Positions 49,469-57,962 of a stretch of DNA of 64,000 bases are shown in pieces. Each line of letters opens with the position of its first letter. Position 1 is the stretch's first letter. Source of the DNA: Paeniroseomonas aquatica (GTDB lineage Bacteria > Pseudomonadota > Alphaproteobacteria > Acetobacterales > Acetobacteraceae); the NCBI RefSeq assembly GCF_030409335.1, contig NZ_JAUFPN010000191.1, forward strand, positions 1-64,000, in the 5' to 3' direction. The notes beneath the pieces are model-generated. The model ran no database searches. It was not told the origin of the DNA and saw nothing but the letters and a program-made list of their open reading frames with translations. The translations under genes and the position numbers were made by a program.

Positions 49469-50401
49469 ATGACCGCCGAAATCGACCGGGCGCTCGGCTT
49501 CGCGCCGGACTACGACAGCCCGGTCCCGTACATGGCGCGGACCCGCGAATACTATAAGTCCATCGGCTACGACCCGTACCGCTGGGCGCATTACCGCGAC
49601 GTGCCCTTCTCCCCGCTGCGCCAGCCGCTGGCGGAAAGCCGGGTGATGCTGATCACCACCGCGGCGCCCTACGACCCGGCCAAGGGCGACCAGGGCCCGG
49701 GCGCCCCGTACAATTCGGGGGCCAAGTTCTACCAGGTCTACGCCGGCGACACCGCCGCGGAGCACGACCTGCGGGTCTCCCACATCGCCTACGACCGCAA
49801 GCACAGTCCGGCGACCGATGCGAAGGCGTGGTTCCCGCTGCAGGCGATGCGGGATGCCGCCGCGGCCGGGCGGATCGGCGAGCTGACGCCGCATTTCATC
49901 GGCACGCCGACCAACCGCAGCCACCGGCACACCGTCGAGGTCGATTGCCCCGAGGTGCTGTCCCGCTGCCTGCAGGACAAGGCCGACGTCGCGGTGCTGC
50001 TGCCGAACTGCCCGGTCTGCCACCAGACCGTCAGCCTGACGGCGCGCTACCTCGAACAGCATGGCATCCCGACCGTGGTGCTCGGCTGCGCCAAGGACAT
50101 CGTCGAGCATTGCGGCGTGCCGCGCTTCGTCTTCAGCGACTTCCCGCTCGGCAATGCCGCGGGCAAGCCGCATGACGAGGCCAGCCAGGCGGCGACGCTC
50201 GAGCTCGGCTTCAGGCTGCTGGAAAGCGCGGTCGGGCCGCGCACCACCCTGCAGTCGCCGCAGCGCTGGGACGCCGAGGGGCTGTGGAAGCTCGACTACC
50301 TCAACCTCGAGCAGATCGGGGCGGAGGAGCTGGAGCGGCGCAAGCAGGAGTTCATCCGGCAGAAGGCCATCGCCAAGGGCCTGCGGGAACAGGCGGCGTG
50401 A
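49469..50401 (+). CDS. Glycine/sarcosine/betaine/D-proline reductase B-like protein
   Basis: Protein of 310 residues resembling the B components (GrdB/PrdB) of clostridial glycine and D-proline reductases. VMLITTAAPYDP, DLRVSHIAYDRKH, FPLQAMRDAAAAGRIGELTPHFIG and VAVLLPNCPVCHQTVSLTARYLEQHGIPTVVLG follow the family order. The usual selenocysteine position is replaced by an ordinary CPVC motif (Cys181, Cys184). The organism looks aerobic, so the role is probably not Stickland fermentation. The stop overlaps the GTG of a CaiB-type CoA transferase gene, suggesting a joint pathway. The exact reaction is unknown. Confidence 0.78.
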   Translation: MTAEIDRALGFAPDYDSPVPYMARTREYYKSIGYDPYRWAHYRDVPFSPLRQPLAESRVMLITTAAPYDPAKGDQGPGAPYNSGAKFYQVYAGDTAAEHDLRVSHIAYDRKHSPATDAKAWFPLQAMRDAAAAGRIGELTPHFIGTPTNRSHRHTVEVDCPEVLSRCLQDKADVAVLLPNCPVCHQTVSLTARYLEQHGIPTVVLGCAKDIVEHCGVPRFVFSDFPLGNAAGKPHDEASQAATLELGFRLLESAVGPRTTLQSPQRWDAEGLWKLDYLNLEQIGAEELERRKQEFIRQKAIAKGLREQAA

Positions 50402-51603
50402 CCACCGCAGGGGCGCGGCCCTTCGAGGGCATCCGCATCCTCGACTTCACCCAGGTGCTGGCCGGGCCCTTCGCCAGCTACCAGCTATCTTTGCTGGGCG
50501 CCGAGGTCATCAAGGTGGAGCGGCGGGAGGGCGAGGACATGCGCCGCACGCCGCTCTCACGCGAATGGGCCGACCGCGGCATGGCGCCGGCCTTCCAGGC
50601 GGTGAACAACAACAAGCGCAGCCTGACCCTCGACCTGCAGAACCCGGAGGCGCAGGCGATCGTGAAGCGCCTGGTGCAGGACGTCGACGTGGTGATGGAG
50701 AATTTCCGCCCCGGCGTGATGGGCCGGCTGGGGCTGGGCTACGAGGATCTCTCCGCCATCAATCCGAAGCTGATCTGGTGCAGCATCTCCGGCTTCGGCC
50801 AGACCGGGCCGGACCGGAACGAGGCCGGGTATGACGGGCGGATCCAGGCGATGTCCGGGATCATGGCCATGACCGGGCATCCCGGCGCCGATCCGCTGCG
50901 CGCCGGCTTCGCCATCTGCGACCAGTTGTCCGGCATGACCGCGGCCTTCGCGGTCTCCTCGGCCCTGTTCCAGCGGAGCCATACCGGGCGCGGGCAGAAG
51001 CTGGACGTATCGATGCTGGAATCGACGCTGGCCTTCCTCAGCGGCCAGGTCGCGGACTGGACGGTCGCGGGGCACAAGCAGCAGCAATGGGGCAACCAGG
51101 CGGTCAGCCGGCGGGCGACAGCCAACCTGTTCATGGCGCGCGACGGCCACCTTCTGCTGGCCGCCAATACCGAGGCGCAGTACCGCAAGCTGATGGCGGC
51201 GATCGGCCGGGCGGATGCGCTGGAGGACCCGCGGCTGGGGGACTGGTTCCTGCGCCTCGAGAACATGGCGGTGCTGCGCGAGGTGGTGGAGGGCGCGCTG
51301 GCCGCGGCCGATGCCGCCACCTGGGAGGAGACGTTGAATGCCGCCGGGGTGCCCTGCGCCCGGATCTGGCGGGTGGATGAGGTGATCGACCACCGGCAGG
51401 TGACAGCGCGGGATGCCCTGCAGGAGGTGGAGACGCCCTGGGGCCGGCTGCGCTTCGCCACCACGGGTTTCCGGATGGCGCATGGCGGTGCGCGGCTGGA
51501 GCGGCCGGCGCCGGCGCTGGGCGCGCATTCGGAGGAGGTGCTGGCGGCGGCGGGCTATAGCGCCGAAAGGATCGCGGCCTTCCGGGAAGCCAAGGTGATC
51601 TGA
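50398..51603 (+). CDS. CaiB/BaiF family (class III) CoA transferase
   Basis: Moves CoA between organic acids; 401 residues, cytosolic, normally an interlocked dimer. FEGIRILDFTQVLAGPFASYQLSLLGAEVIKVER is the canonical start, NNNKRSLTLDLQ follows, and the catalytic Asp is probably Asp146 in EAGYDGRIQAMSG. A SHTGRGQKLDVSMLESTLAFL block confirms the family. The GTG start at 50398 overlaps the stop of the PrdB-like gene (GTGA). Donor and acceptor acids are unknown. A hairpin terminator follows the stop. Confidence 0.92.
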   Translation: MTTAGARPFEGIRILDFTQVLAGPFASYQLSLLGAEVIKVERREGEDMRRTPLSREWADRGMAPAFQAVNNNKRSLTLDLQNPEAQAIVKRLVQDVDVVMENFRPGVMGRLGLGYEDLSAINPKLIWCSISGFGQTGPDRNEAGYDGRIQAMSGIMAMTGHPGADPLRAGFAICDQLSGMTAAFAVSSALFQRSHTGRGQKLDVSMLESTLAFLSGQVADWTVAGHKQQQWGNQAVSRRATANLFMARDGHLLLAANTEAQYRKLMAAIGRADALEDPRLGDWFLRLENMAVLREVVEGALAAADAATWEETLNAAGVPCARIWRVDEVIDHRQVTARDALQEVETPWGRLRFATTGFRMAHGGARLERPAPALGAHSEEVLAAAGYSAERIAAFREAKVI

Positions 51604-51611
51604 GGCGAGGT

Positions 51612-51633
51612 CCGGGAGAACACCGTCTCCCGG
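51612..51633. terminator. Hairpin between convergent CoA-transferase gene and era
   Basis: CCGGGAGA (51612-51619) and TCTCCCGG (51626-51633) form a perfect eight-base-pair stem with a six-base loop, followed on the plus strand by CCTTTCCCT. It is placed nine bases after the CoA transferase stop and eight bases before the end of era, so it could serve both convergent genes. Confidence 0.6.
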
Positions 51634-51640
51634 CCTTTCC

Positions 51641-52603
51641 CTACCCCTCGTCCTCCAGCCCCAGCGCCCGGATCCGCCCCCGCTCCTCGTCCCAGCCCGG
51701 CCGGTCCTTGACGTTCAGGAACAGGTGGACCCGGCGTTCCAGCAGCGCCTCCAGCTCCTTGCGGGCCTTCTGGCCGATCTCCTTGATGCGGGCGCCGCCG
51801 TCGCCGATCAGGATGGCCTTCTGGGTCGCGCGGCCGACGTAGATGGTGCAGTCGACCCGGACGCTGCCGTCCTTCTTCTCGGTCCAGCTCTCGGTCTCGA
51901 CCGTCGCGTGGTGCGGCACTTCCTCGTGCGTCTGGCGCAGGATCTGCTCGCGGACGATCTCGGCCACCAGCATGCGGTTGGGGACGTCGGAGAGCTCGTC
52001 CTCGGGGAACAGGAAGGGGCCGAGCGGCATGTCGGCGGCCAGCCGGTCCAGCACCTTGTCCAGGCCGCGCTTCTTCTCGGCGGAGATCATGAAGGTCTCC
52101 TCAACCGGCACCAGGGCGTTCAGCTCCTGCGCCAGGGGCAGCAGCCGCGTCGGGTCGATCAGGTCGACCTTGTTCAGCGCCAGCCAGATCGGCCGGGGTG
52201 ACTTCGCCAGCCGCTCGATGATTGCGCGCACCGCATCGGTGAGGCCGGCACGGGCATCGACGATCAGCAGGGTGCGGTCGGCGTCCTGCGCGCCGCCCCA
52301 GGCGGCGGCGACCATGGCGCGGTCCAGCCGGCGCCGCGGGGCGAAGATGCCGGGGGTATCGACCAGGATGAGCTGGGCGCCGGCATGCATGACCACCGCG
52401 CGGATGCGGAAGCGCGTGGTCTGCGGCTTGGGCGAGACGATGGAGACCTTGGAGCCGGCGAGGGCATTCACCAGGGTGGACTTGCCGGCATTGGGGGCGC
52501 CGACCACGGCGACCAGGCCGCAGCGCGGCGGCAGCACGGGCGCTGGCCTATCGGGGGCGACGCTTTCGGTGGCGGGGCCTTCGGACTTCGGGAATTCGTT
52601 CAT
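51641..52603 (-). CDS. era: GTPase Era
   Basis: Essential GTPase that binds 16S rRNA during 30S maturation; 320 residues. G1 GAPNAGKST, G3 DTPG, G4 NKVD and the C-terminal KH domain with AILIGDGGARIKEIGQKAR are intact. About 30 extra residues precede the G domain, as in some alphaproteobacteria. The ATG at 52603 overlaps the stop of rnc (ATGA). Last gene of the lepB-rnc-era unit. Confidence 0.95.
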   Translation of the reverse strand: MNEFPKSEGPATESVAPDRPAPVLPPRCGLVAVVGAPNAGKSTLVNALAGSKVSIVSPKPQTTRFRIRAVVMHAGAQLILVDTPGIFAPRRRLDRAMVAAAWGGAQDADRTLLIVDARAGLTDAVRAIIERLAKSPRPIWLALNKVDLIDPTRLLPLAQELNALVPVEETFMISAEKKRGLDKVLDRLAADMPLGPFLFPEDELSDVPNRMLVAEIVREQILRQTHEEVPHHATVETESWTEKKDGSVRVDCTIYVGRATQKAILIGDGGARIKEIGQKARKELEALLERRVHLFLNVKDRPGWDEERGRIRALGLEDEG

Positions 52604-53289
52604 TTTCGGCCTAATCCGGCCAGCCAGGCTTCGGCGGCCAATTGTTCCGCAGCGCGTTTGGAATCGCCCAGGCCCTCCGCCTCGCGCCCGGCCGCGGCGA
52701 CCGAGACGACGAAGACCGGCTGGTGCGAGGGGCCGGTGGTGGAGACCAAGCGGTATTCGGGCAGGCCCAGGCCGCGGCCCAGGGTGTACTCCTGCAGGCG
52801 GCTCTTGGCCGACATGGGCGGCCGAGGGTCGGCGCCCATGTGGGCCTCCCACTCCCGTCGCACCAGGGCACGGGCGGCGGGCAGGCCGGCATCCATGTAG
52901 AGCGCGCCGAGCAGGGCCTCGAGCGCGTCGGCCACGACATTGGCCCGCTCGCGCAGGCCGGCCCTGCCCTCGGATTGCGGGACGCGGATGACGCTGGCGA
53001 GGTCGAGATTGTCGGCGACGCGGGCCAGCGTATCCCGGGCGACGAGCACGCCGAGCCGCTTGCCGAGGTCGCCCTCCCGCTCCTGCGGGAAGCGCTCGGC
53101 CAGCCACTCCGCGATCAGCAGCGCCAGGACCCGGTCGCCGAGAAATTCCAGGCGTTCGTTGCTGTCGAGCTGGGAACGGCGCGGGTCGGCGGCCGAGCGA
53201 TGGGTCAGCGCCTGGACCAGCAATTCCGGCTGGGTGAAGACATGGCCAAGACGGGCGGCGAAGACCGTGAGATCGCCCCCTGTCGTCAT
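52600..53289 (-). CDS. rnc: Ribonuclease III
   Basis: Double-strand-specific endoribonuclease for rRNA processing, 229 residues. The signature NERLEFLGDRVL and the second acidic cluster VADALEALLGALYMD form the active site. A C-terminal dsRNA-binding domain (SAKSRLQEYTLGRGLGLPEYRLV) ends with AAEQLAAEAWL. The gene follows lepB by 30 bases, and its stop overlaps the start of era. Confidence 0.95.
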   Translation of the reverse strand: MTTGGDLTVFAARLGHVFTQPELLVQALTHRSAADPRRSQLDSNERLEFLGDRVLALLIAEWLAERFPQEREGDLGKRLGVLVARDTLARVADNLDLASVIRVPQSEGRAGLRERANVVADALEALLGALYMDAGLPAARALVRREWEAHMGADPRPPMSAKSRLQEYTLGRGLGLPEYRLVSTTGPSHQPVFVVSVAAAGREAEGLGDSKRAAEQLAAEAWLAGLGRK

Positions 53290-53319
53290 GCCGCCCTCCG
53301 CTGGGCTGTGGTCATGGGG

Positions 53320-54072
53320 TCACCGGATGACTGAGATCAGCCGGGACCAGCGGATCGCGAAGGGCCATGCCCAAACCTCCCACCAGGCGGCGGAGCCATC
53401 GACCGAGAAGAAGATGAATTCCGCCCGGCCGACTAGGTTGTCCACCGGGATGAAGCCGACCGCATTCTGCACCCGGCTGTCGAGGCTGTTGTCGCGGTTG
53501 TCGCCCATGGCGAAGACGTGATTCTCGGGGACCCGGTACTCGTTGGTGTTGTCGAGCGGGCCGTCGTCCGACTGCTCGATGATCTGGTGGGTGCGGCCGG
53601 CGGCGCCGGCGGCGCCGGGCAGGCTCTCGCGGTACAGGCGCACGCTCATGCGCGGGCCGTCGCCCTCGACCACATAGGGGCCGGCGACCTCGCGCGGGAC
53701 CAGGGTCCCGTTGATGTAGAGCTGGCCGGCGCGGACCTGGATGCGGTCGCCGGGCAGGCCGATGACGCGCTTGATGTAGTCCTGGCTCGGGTCGCGCGGC
53801 AGCTTGAAGACGGCGACGTCCCCGCGCTTGGGCAGCGAACCGAAGATGCGGCCCTGGAACAGATTCGGGCCGAAGGGCATCGAATAGCGTGAGTAGCCGT
53901 AGGAATACTTCGAGACGAACAGGTAATCGCCCACCAGCAGGGTCGGGATCATCGAGCCGGAGGGGATGTTGAAGGGCTCGAAGGCGATGGTGCGGATGCC
54001 GACGGCGATGAGCCCTGCATAGACCACGGTCTTGATGCTTTCGAGCCAGCCGCCGGTCTTCTTCTTCGCCAT
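53320..54072 (-). CDS. lepB: Signal peptidase I
   Basis: Inner-membrane serine/lysine protease that removes signal peptides; 250 residues. An N-terminal anchor (VVYAGLIAVGIRTIAF) is followed by the catalytic Ser in IPSGSMIPTL and the general-base Lys in YIKRVIGLPGD; the MGDNRDNSLDSR box is conserved. I place the start at MAKKK (54072); an in-frame ATG eight codons earlier is possible and neither has a strong ribosome-binding site. It heads lepB-rnc-era. Confidence 0.93.
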   Translation of the reverse strand: MAKKKTGGWLESIKTVVYAGLIAVGIRTIAFEPFNIPSGSMIPTLLVGDYLFVSKYSYGYSRYSMPFGPNLFQGRIFGSLPKRGDVAVFKLPRDPSQDYIKRVIGLPGDRIQVRAGQLYINGTLVPREVAGPYVVEGDGPRMSVRLYRESLPGAAGAAGRTHQIIEQSDDGPLDNTNEYRVPENHVFAMGDNRDNSLDSRVQNAVGFIPVDNLVGRAEFIFFSVDGSAAWWEVWAWPFAIRWSRLISVIR

Positions 54073-54231
54073 GGAGGTGCTCAAGATGGGACCCATCGGG
54101 CAAGGGTGATGCCCGCGGGTCGGGTCTCCGACCCCGGCGACGGGGTGGGAGAGACGGCATCAGGCGGCGGGATGAAGCCCGGCAGGGGGTGGGGTGTCAA
54201 GGAAGCGCCGGTGACCGGCCCTGACCGGGGG

Positions 54232-54993
54232 TTACGGCATGTAGCTGCCGCCGCCGACATCGAGCGTCGCGCCGGTCAGGTAGCCGGCGGCATCCGAGGC
54301 GAGGAAGGCGACGGCCTCGGCCACGTCCTCCGGCGTGCCGAGGCGGCCGAGCGGGATATTGGCGGCGAAGGCCTGGTTGGCCTCGGCGGTGGTGCCGCGG
54401 GCCATCGGCGTGTCGATCCGGCCGGGGGCGATGCTGTTCACCGTGATGCCGTCCGGGCCGAGCTGCGTCGCCAGGCTGCGGGCGAAGCCCATCAGGCCGG
54501 TCTTGGCCGCCGCGTAATGGGCGCCGGCGATCTGGCTTTTGGCTCGGGCGGCCTGGCTGGTCATCATGATGATGCGGCCCCAGCGGCGGGCGGCGAGCGG
54601 CGGGATGCAGGCCTGGGAGACGAGGAAGGCGCCGGTGAGGTTGACGGCCAGCACCCGGCGCCATTCCTCGGCCGGCAGGACGGCGACCGGGCGGGCGCGG
54701 CCATCCGGGCCCTTGGGGGAGATGCCGGCATTGTTCACCAGGATGCCGAGCCGGGGCCACCAGTCGGCGAGCGCCTCCGGCAGGGCGGCGACGGCGGCCT
54801 CGTCGGCCACGTCCAGATGGATGGCGCGGGCCTGGTGGCCGGCGGCGCGGAGGGCGGCGACGGTCGCCTCCACTTCCCCGATGACGTCCGCCAGGACCAC
54901 GGGGTGGCCGAGACCGGCGAGCTTCGCCGCGCAGGCGGCGCCGATGCCGCGGGCGGCGCCGGTGACGAGGGCGACCCTGTCCTGGTTGCTCAT
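54232..54993 (-). CDS. Short-chain dehydrogenase/reductase, FabG-like
   Basis: NAD(P)-dependent oxidoreductase of 253 residues. TGAARGIGAA nucleotide motif near residue 11, NNAGIS, catalytic Ser in IIMMTSQAA, the Tyr/Lys pair in HYAAAKTGLMGF, and the C-terminal ATLDVGGGSYMP. It is the third gene of a coupled minus-strand unit (TPP enzyme, zinc alcohol dehydrogenase, SDR); its ATG overlaps the ADH stop. It probably acts on a hydroxy or keto intermediate made by the first two enzymes. Confidence 0.9.
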   Translation of the reverse strand: MSNQDRVALVTGAARGIGAACAAKLAGLGHPVVLADVIGEVEATVAALRAAGHQARAIHLDVADEAAVAALPEALADWWPRLGILVNNAGISPKGPDGRARPVAVLPAEEWRRVLAVNLTGAFLVSQACIPPLAARRWGRIIMMTSQAARAKSQIAGAHYAAAKTGLMGFARSLATQLGPDGITVNSIAPGRIDTPMARGTTAEANQAFAANIPLGRLGTPEDVAEAVAFLASDAAGYLTGATLDVGGGSYMP

Positions 54994-56021
54994 GGCGTGA
55001 GGATCACCTTGCTGGCGGCGCGTTGGCGGGCGAGCTCGAAGCCCTCGAGGCCGCGGGAGAGCGGCAGGCGGTGGGTGATCATCGGGCGGAAGGCCTCCGG
55101 GTCCCGGCTGAGCTGGGCCATGACCCGGTCCCAGGTGCGGCGGGCGGCGCCATGGGTGGCGCGGAGCTGGTGCCGCTGCCGGACGAAGTCGGTCAGCGGC
55201 AGGGTCAGGGCATCGGCATGGATGCCGGCGGCGACGATGATGCCGCCCTTCCTCAGGACCGAGAGGCCGTCGTTCAGGCTGGCGGGGACGCCGGTCGCCT
55301 CCAGCACCACATCGACCGGGCGGCCGCCGGTCAGGGCCATGACCTGGTCGCGCAGCGGGCCATCGGCGACATCGACGATCTCGGTGAAACCGAGCGCGCG
55401 GAGGACGTCGAAGCGCGGCGCATCGGCGCGGCCGGCGACGATGACGCGGGCGGCGCCGGCAAGCCGGGCCATCAGCGCGATGGCCTGGCCGATGGTCCCC
55501 GGGCCGAGCACCAGCACGGTATCGCCGAGCCGCACCTCGCCGGTCAGCACCGCCTCGGCGCCGACGCCCAGCGGTTCGGCCAGCGCCGCCAGTTCCATGT
55601 CCACGTTGTCCGGCACCGCGACGCAGCAGCGTGCGGGGATGCGGACCTGGCGGGCGAAGCCGCCGTCCCGGGTCAGGCCGATGCCCTGGCGCTGGGTGCA
55701 GTTGCGCGCCTCATCCGCCCGGCAGGAGGGGCAGTGGCCGCAGGCGACGAAGGGGATGACGGCGACGCGCGCCTGGTTCTGCCAGCCGGAGCCGGTGCCG
55801 GTGCGCCAGACGCGGCCGGCGAATTCATGGCCCATGGTCAGCGGCAGGTTCGGGGTCATGAATTCGTAGCCGCCGGTCCATTCATAGGCGTGGACGTCGG
55901 AGCCGCAGATGCCGACGGCGTCGACCTCCACCACCACGTCGCCGGGGCCGGGCGGCGGGGCCTCCGGCACCTCGGCGAACTCCAGGCCGAAGGCGGCGGC
56001 GGTCTTGCGCAGGGCCAGCAT
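54990..56021 (-). CDS. Zinc-dependent alcohol/polyol dehydrogenase (MDR family)
   Basis: Medium-chain dehydrogenase of 343 residues. Catalytic zinc ligands in GICGSDVHAYEW and MGHEFAGRV; structural zinc cysteines in CGHCPSCRADEARNC; Rossmann VLVLGPGTIGQAIALMARLAGA. The Cys-rich lobe and VHAYEW segment are like L-threonine/sorbitol/2,3-butanediol dehydrogenases. Both ends overlap neighbours: its ATG shares its A with the TPP gene stop, and its own stop overlaps the SDR start. This argues for a single pathway of keto-acid condensation or cleavage and reduction. Confidence 0.9.
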   Translation of the reverse strand: MLALRKTAAAFGLEFAEVPEAPPPGPGDVVVEVDAVGICGSDVHAYEWTGGYEFMTPNLPLTMGHEFAGRVWRTGTGSGWQNQARVAVIPFVACGHCPSCRADEARNCTQRQGIGLTRDGGFARQVRIPARCCVAVPDNVDMELAALAEPLGVGAEAVLTGEVRLGDTVLVLGPGTIGQAIALMARLAGAARVIVAGRADAPRFDVLRALGFTEIVDVADGPLRDQVMALTGGRPVDVVLEATGVPASLNDGLSVLRKGGIIVAAGIHADALTLPLTDFVRQRHQLRATHGAARRTWDRVMAQLSRDPEAFRPMITHRLPLSRGLEGFELARQRAASKVILTP

Positions 56022-57754
56022 CAGAAGGGCTCCGGGTAGTGGCCGGCGTAGAAGGAGATGGGCGGCTTGGCGTCGGGGTCGGTGACGACGTCGAGCAGCA
56101 CCGGGCCGGGGGCGGCCAGCGCCGCGGCCAGGGCCGAGCGGATCTGGCTCGAATGCTCGACCCGGATGCCCTCCACCCCGCAGGCGCGGGCGATGGCGGC
56201 GTGGTCCACGGCGGTGAAGTTCACCGCCTTGGTATGCTCGCCGAATTTCACCTCCTCGGCGTGCTTCTGGTAGCCGAGGATGCCGTTGTTCAGCACCAGC
56301 AGGGTGATCGGCAGCTCCATCCGGCGGAGGGTTTCCAGCTCGGCCCAGCTGTGGCCGAAGCCGCCGTCGCCGCAGAGGCAGACGACCTTGGCGTCGGGAG
56401 CCGCGATCTGGGCGCCGATGGCCATGGGCAGGCCCCAGCCGAGGCCGGCGATGCCGCGCGGCGTCAGGAAGCGCTGCCCGGCCCGCTTGGCCGTCAGGTA
56501 GTTGGCGACCCAGATGGAGCTGTAGGAGGCATCGGCGACGACGATGTCCCCGGGGCCGATGAGCTGGTCGAGCTCGGCCATCAGCCGTTCCGGGCGGCAG
56601 AGCTCGGCGTCGCGGGTGGTGACGCCGGCGATGGTCTCGCGCCAGCCGGCGACGGCCCTGCCGATCTCGGCTTCCAGCCCGGCGCGGGCGGCGGCACGGA
56701 CGGTCAGGTCCCTCCTGGCGAGTTCAGCGGTGAGGGCGGCGAGCGTCAGCTTGGCGTCGCCGACCAGGCGCATCGATTCGTAATTGCGCCCGACCTCCAT
56801 CGGATCGGCATCGAGGTGGATGAAGCGGGTGCCGGGGGCGAAGAGCTTCCAGCTGTCGGTGCCGTTCTGGTTGGTGCGGCTGCCGATCAGCAGCACGACA
56901 TCGGCCCGGTCCACGATGGGGCGCATGGCCGCGGTGCGGGACCCCTGCCCCATCACGTAGCCGATGACGCCGAGGGTCAGCGGATGGGTCTCGTCCGCCG
57001 CGCCCTTGCCCATGACGGTGGTGCCGACCGGCAGGTGCGCGGTCTGCTGCAGCGCCGAGAGTTCGGCCGCGGCATCCGAGAGGTGGATGCCGCCACCGGC
57101 CACGACCAGCGGGTGGCGGGCGGCGGCCAGGGCATCGGCCGCGGCGGCGATGGCGCCGGGGTCGGCGAGCGTCCGGTCGAGCGGGGCCTGGCCGAGCGAC
57201 ATGGTCCGCGGGCGCAGCAGGGAGGAAACCGGTGCGGCCGATTCGGTCAGCAGATCGGCGGGCACCAGCAGCACCGCCGGGCCCGGGCGGCCGGAGGTGG
57301 CGGCGGTGAAGGCCATGTCGACGTAGTCGTCGAGCCGGTCCGCCCGCTCCAGCCGCCGCACCCACTTCGCCACCGGGGCGAACATGTTCAGGTGGTCGAG
57401 GTCCTGGAAGGCGTTGCGGTCCATGGCATCCCGGGTGACTTCCTGCACGAGGGCGAGGATGGGAATGCTGGCCTTCAGGGCCTCCGCCAGCGGGGCCACC
57501 AGCAGGGTGGCGGCGGGACCGTTCTGGGCGGTGACGATCCCGACCTTGCGGGAGATGCGGGCGTAGCCATCCGCCATCGAGCCGCCGGCATTCTCCTGGC
57601 GATAGACCTTCTGGTCGATGCCGACCTGCGGCGCGGCGAGGTGGAACGCCGAGGGCAGGCTCTGGCCGAAGGTCAGGGTGACGCCATGGCGGGCGAAGGC
57701 TTCCGCCAGGCGCAGGGCAACGGTGGCATTCATGGGTCTGGCATGATCCGGCAT
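56021..57754 (-). CDS. Thiamine-diphosphate enzyme, acetolactate synthase large-subunit-like
   Basis: TPP-dependent enzyme of 577 residues with the three-domain pyruvate oxidase layout. The catalytic Glu is in YRQENAGGSMADGYARIS; the central domain has PVGTTVMGKGAADETHPLTLGVIGYVMGQG; the TPP/Mg motif runs GDGGFGHSWAELETLRRMELPITLLVLNN. No small subunit gene is nearby, so it is probably catabolic rather than for branched-chain amino-acid synthesis. The ATG at 57754 has GGGAGGAAACGCC upstream; the longer frame is rejected. First gene of the operon with ADH and SDR. Confidence 0.9.
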   Translation of the reverse strand: MPDHARPMNATVALRLAEAFARHGVTLTFGQSLPSAFHLAAPQVGIDQKVYRQENAGGSMADGYARISRKVGIVTAQNGPAATLLVAPLAEALKASIPILALVQEVTRDAMDRNAFQDLDHLNMFAPVAKWVRRLERADRLDDYVDMAFTAATSGRPGPAVLLVPADLLTESAAPVSSLLRPRTMSLGQAPLDRTLADPGAIAAAADALAAARHPLVVAGGGIHLSDAAAELSALQQTAHLPVGTTVMGKGAADETHPLTLGVIGYVMGQGSRTAAMRPIVDRADVVLLIGSRTNQNGTDSWKLFAPGTRFIHLDADPMEVGRNYESMRLVGDAKLTLAALTAELARRDLTVRAAARAGLEAEIGRAVAGWRETIAGVTTRDAELCRPERLMAELDQLIGPGDIVVADASYSSIWVANYLTAKRAGQRFLTPRGIAGLGWGLPMAIGAQIAAPDAKVVCLCGDGGFGHSWAELETLRRMELPITLLVLNNGILGYQKHAEEVKFGEHTKAVNFTAVDHAAIARACGVEGIRVEHSSQIRSALAAALAAPGPVLLDVVTDPDAKPPISFYAGHYPEPF

Positions 57755-57962
57755 GGCGTTTCCTCCCGGGCGGTTCCCCGGCTCATTGTCGCAGCGTCGG
57801 TGCATCGGCACCTGGGGCGGCACGAGGCGTGCCTGCCGGCACCATCCATCGTCAGGGCGCGGCCGGCGTCAAGCAAGGGGGCGGGTCGGCGCTGTGGCAG
57901 CGCGCCGACGGCGACGTCATCGTCAAGAGTGGCCGGTGCGGGACCGGTCGCGGCGAAATTCC

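Noticed and set aside
57819-57833. GGCACG-AGG-CGTGCC palindrome upstream of the TPP operon
   Set aside because: It is short, and similar GC palindromes occur by chance in this composition; there is no supporting second copy or adjacent regulator.
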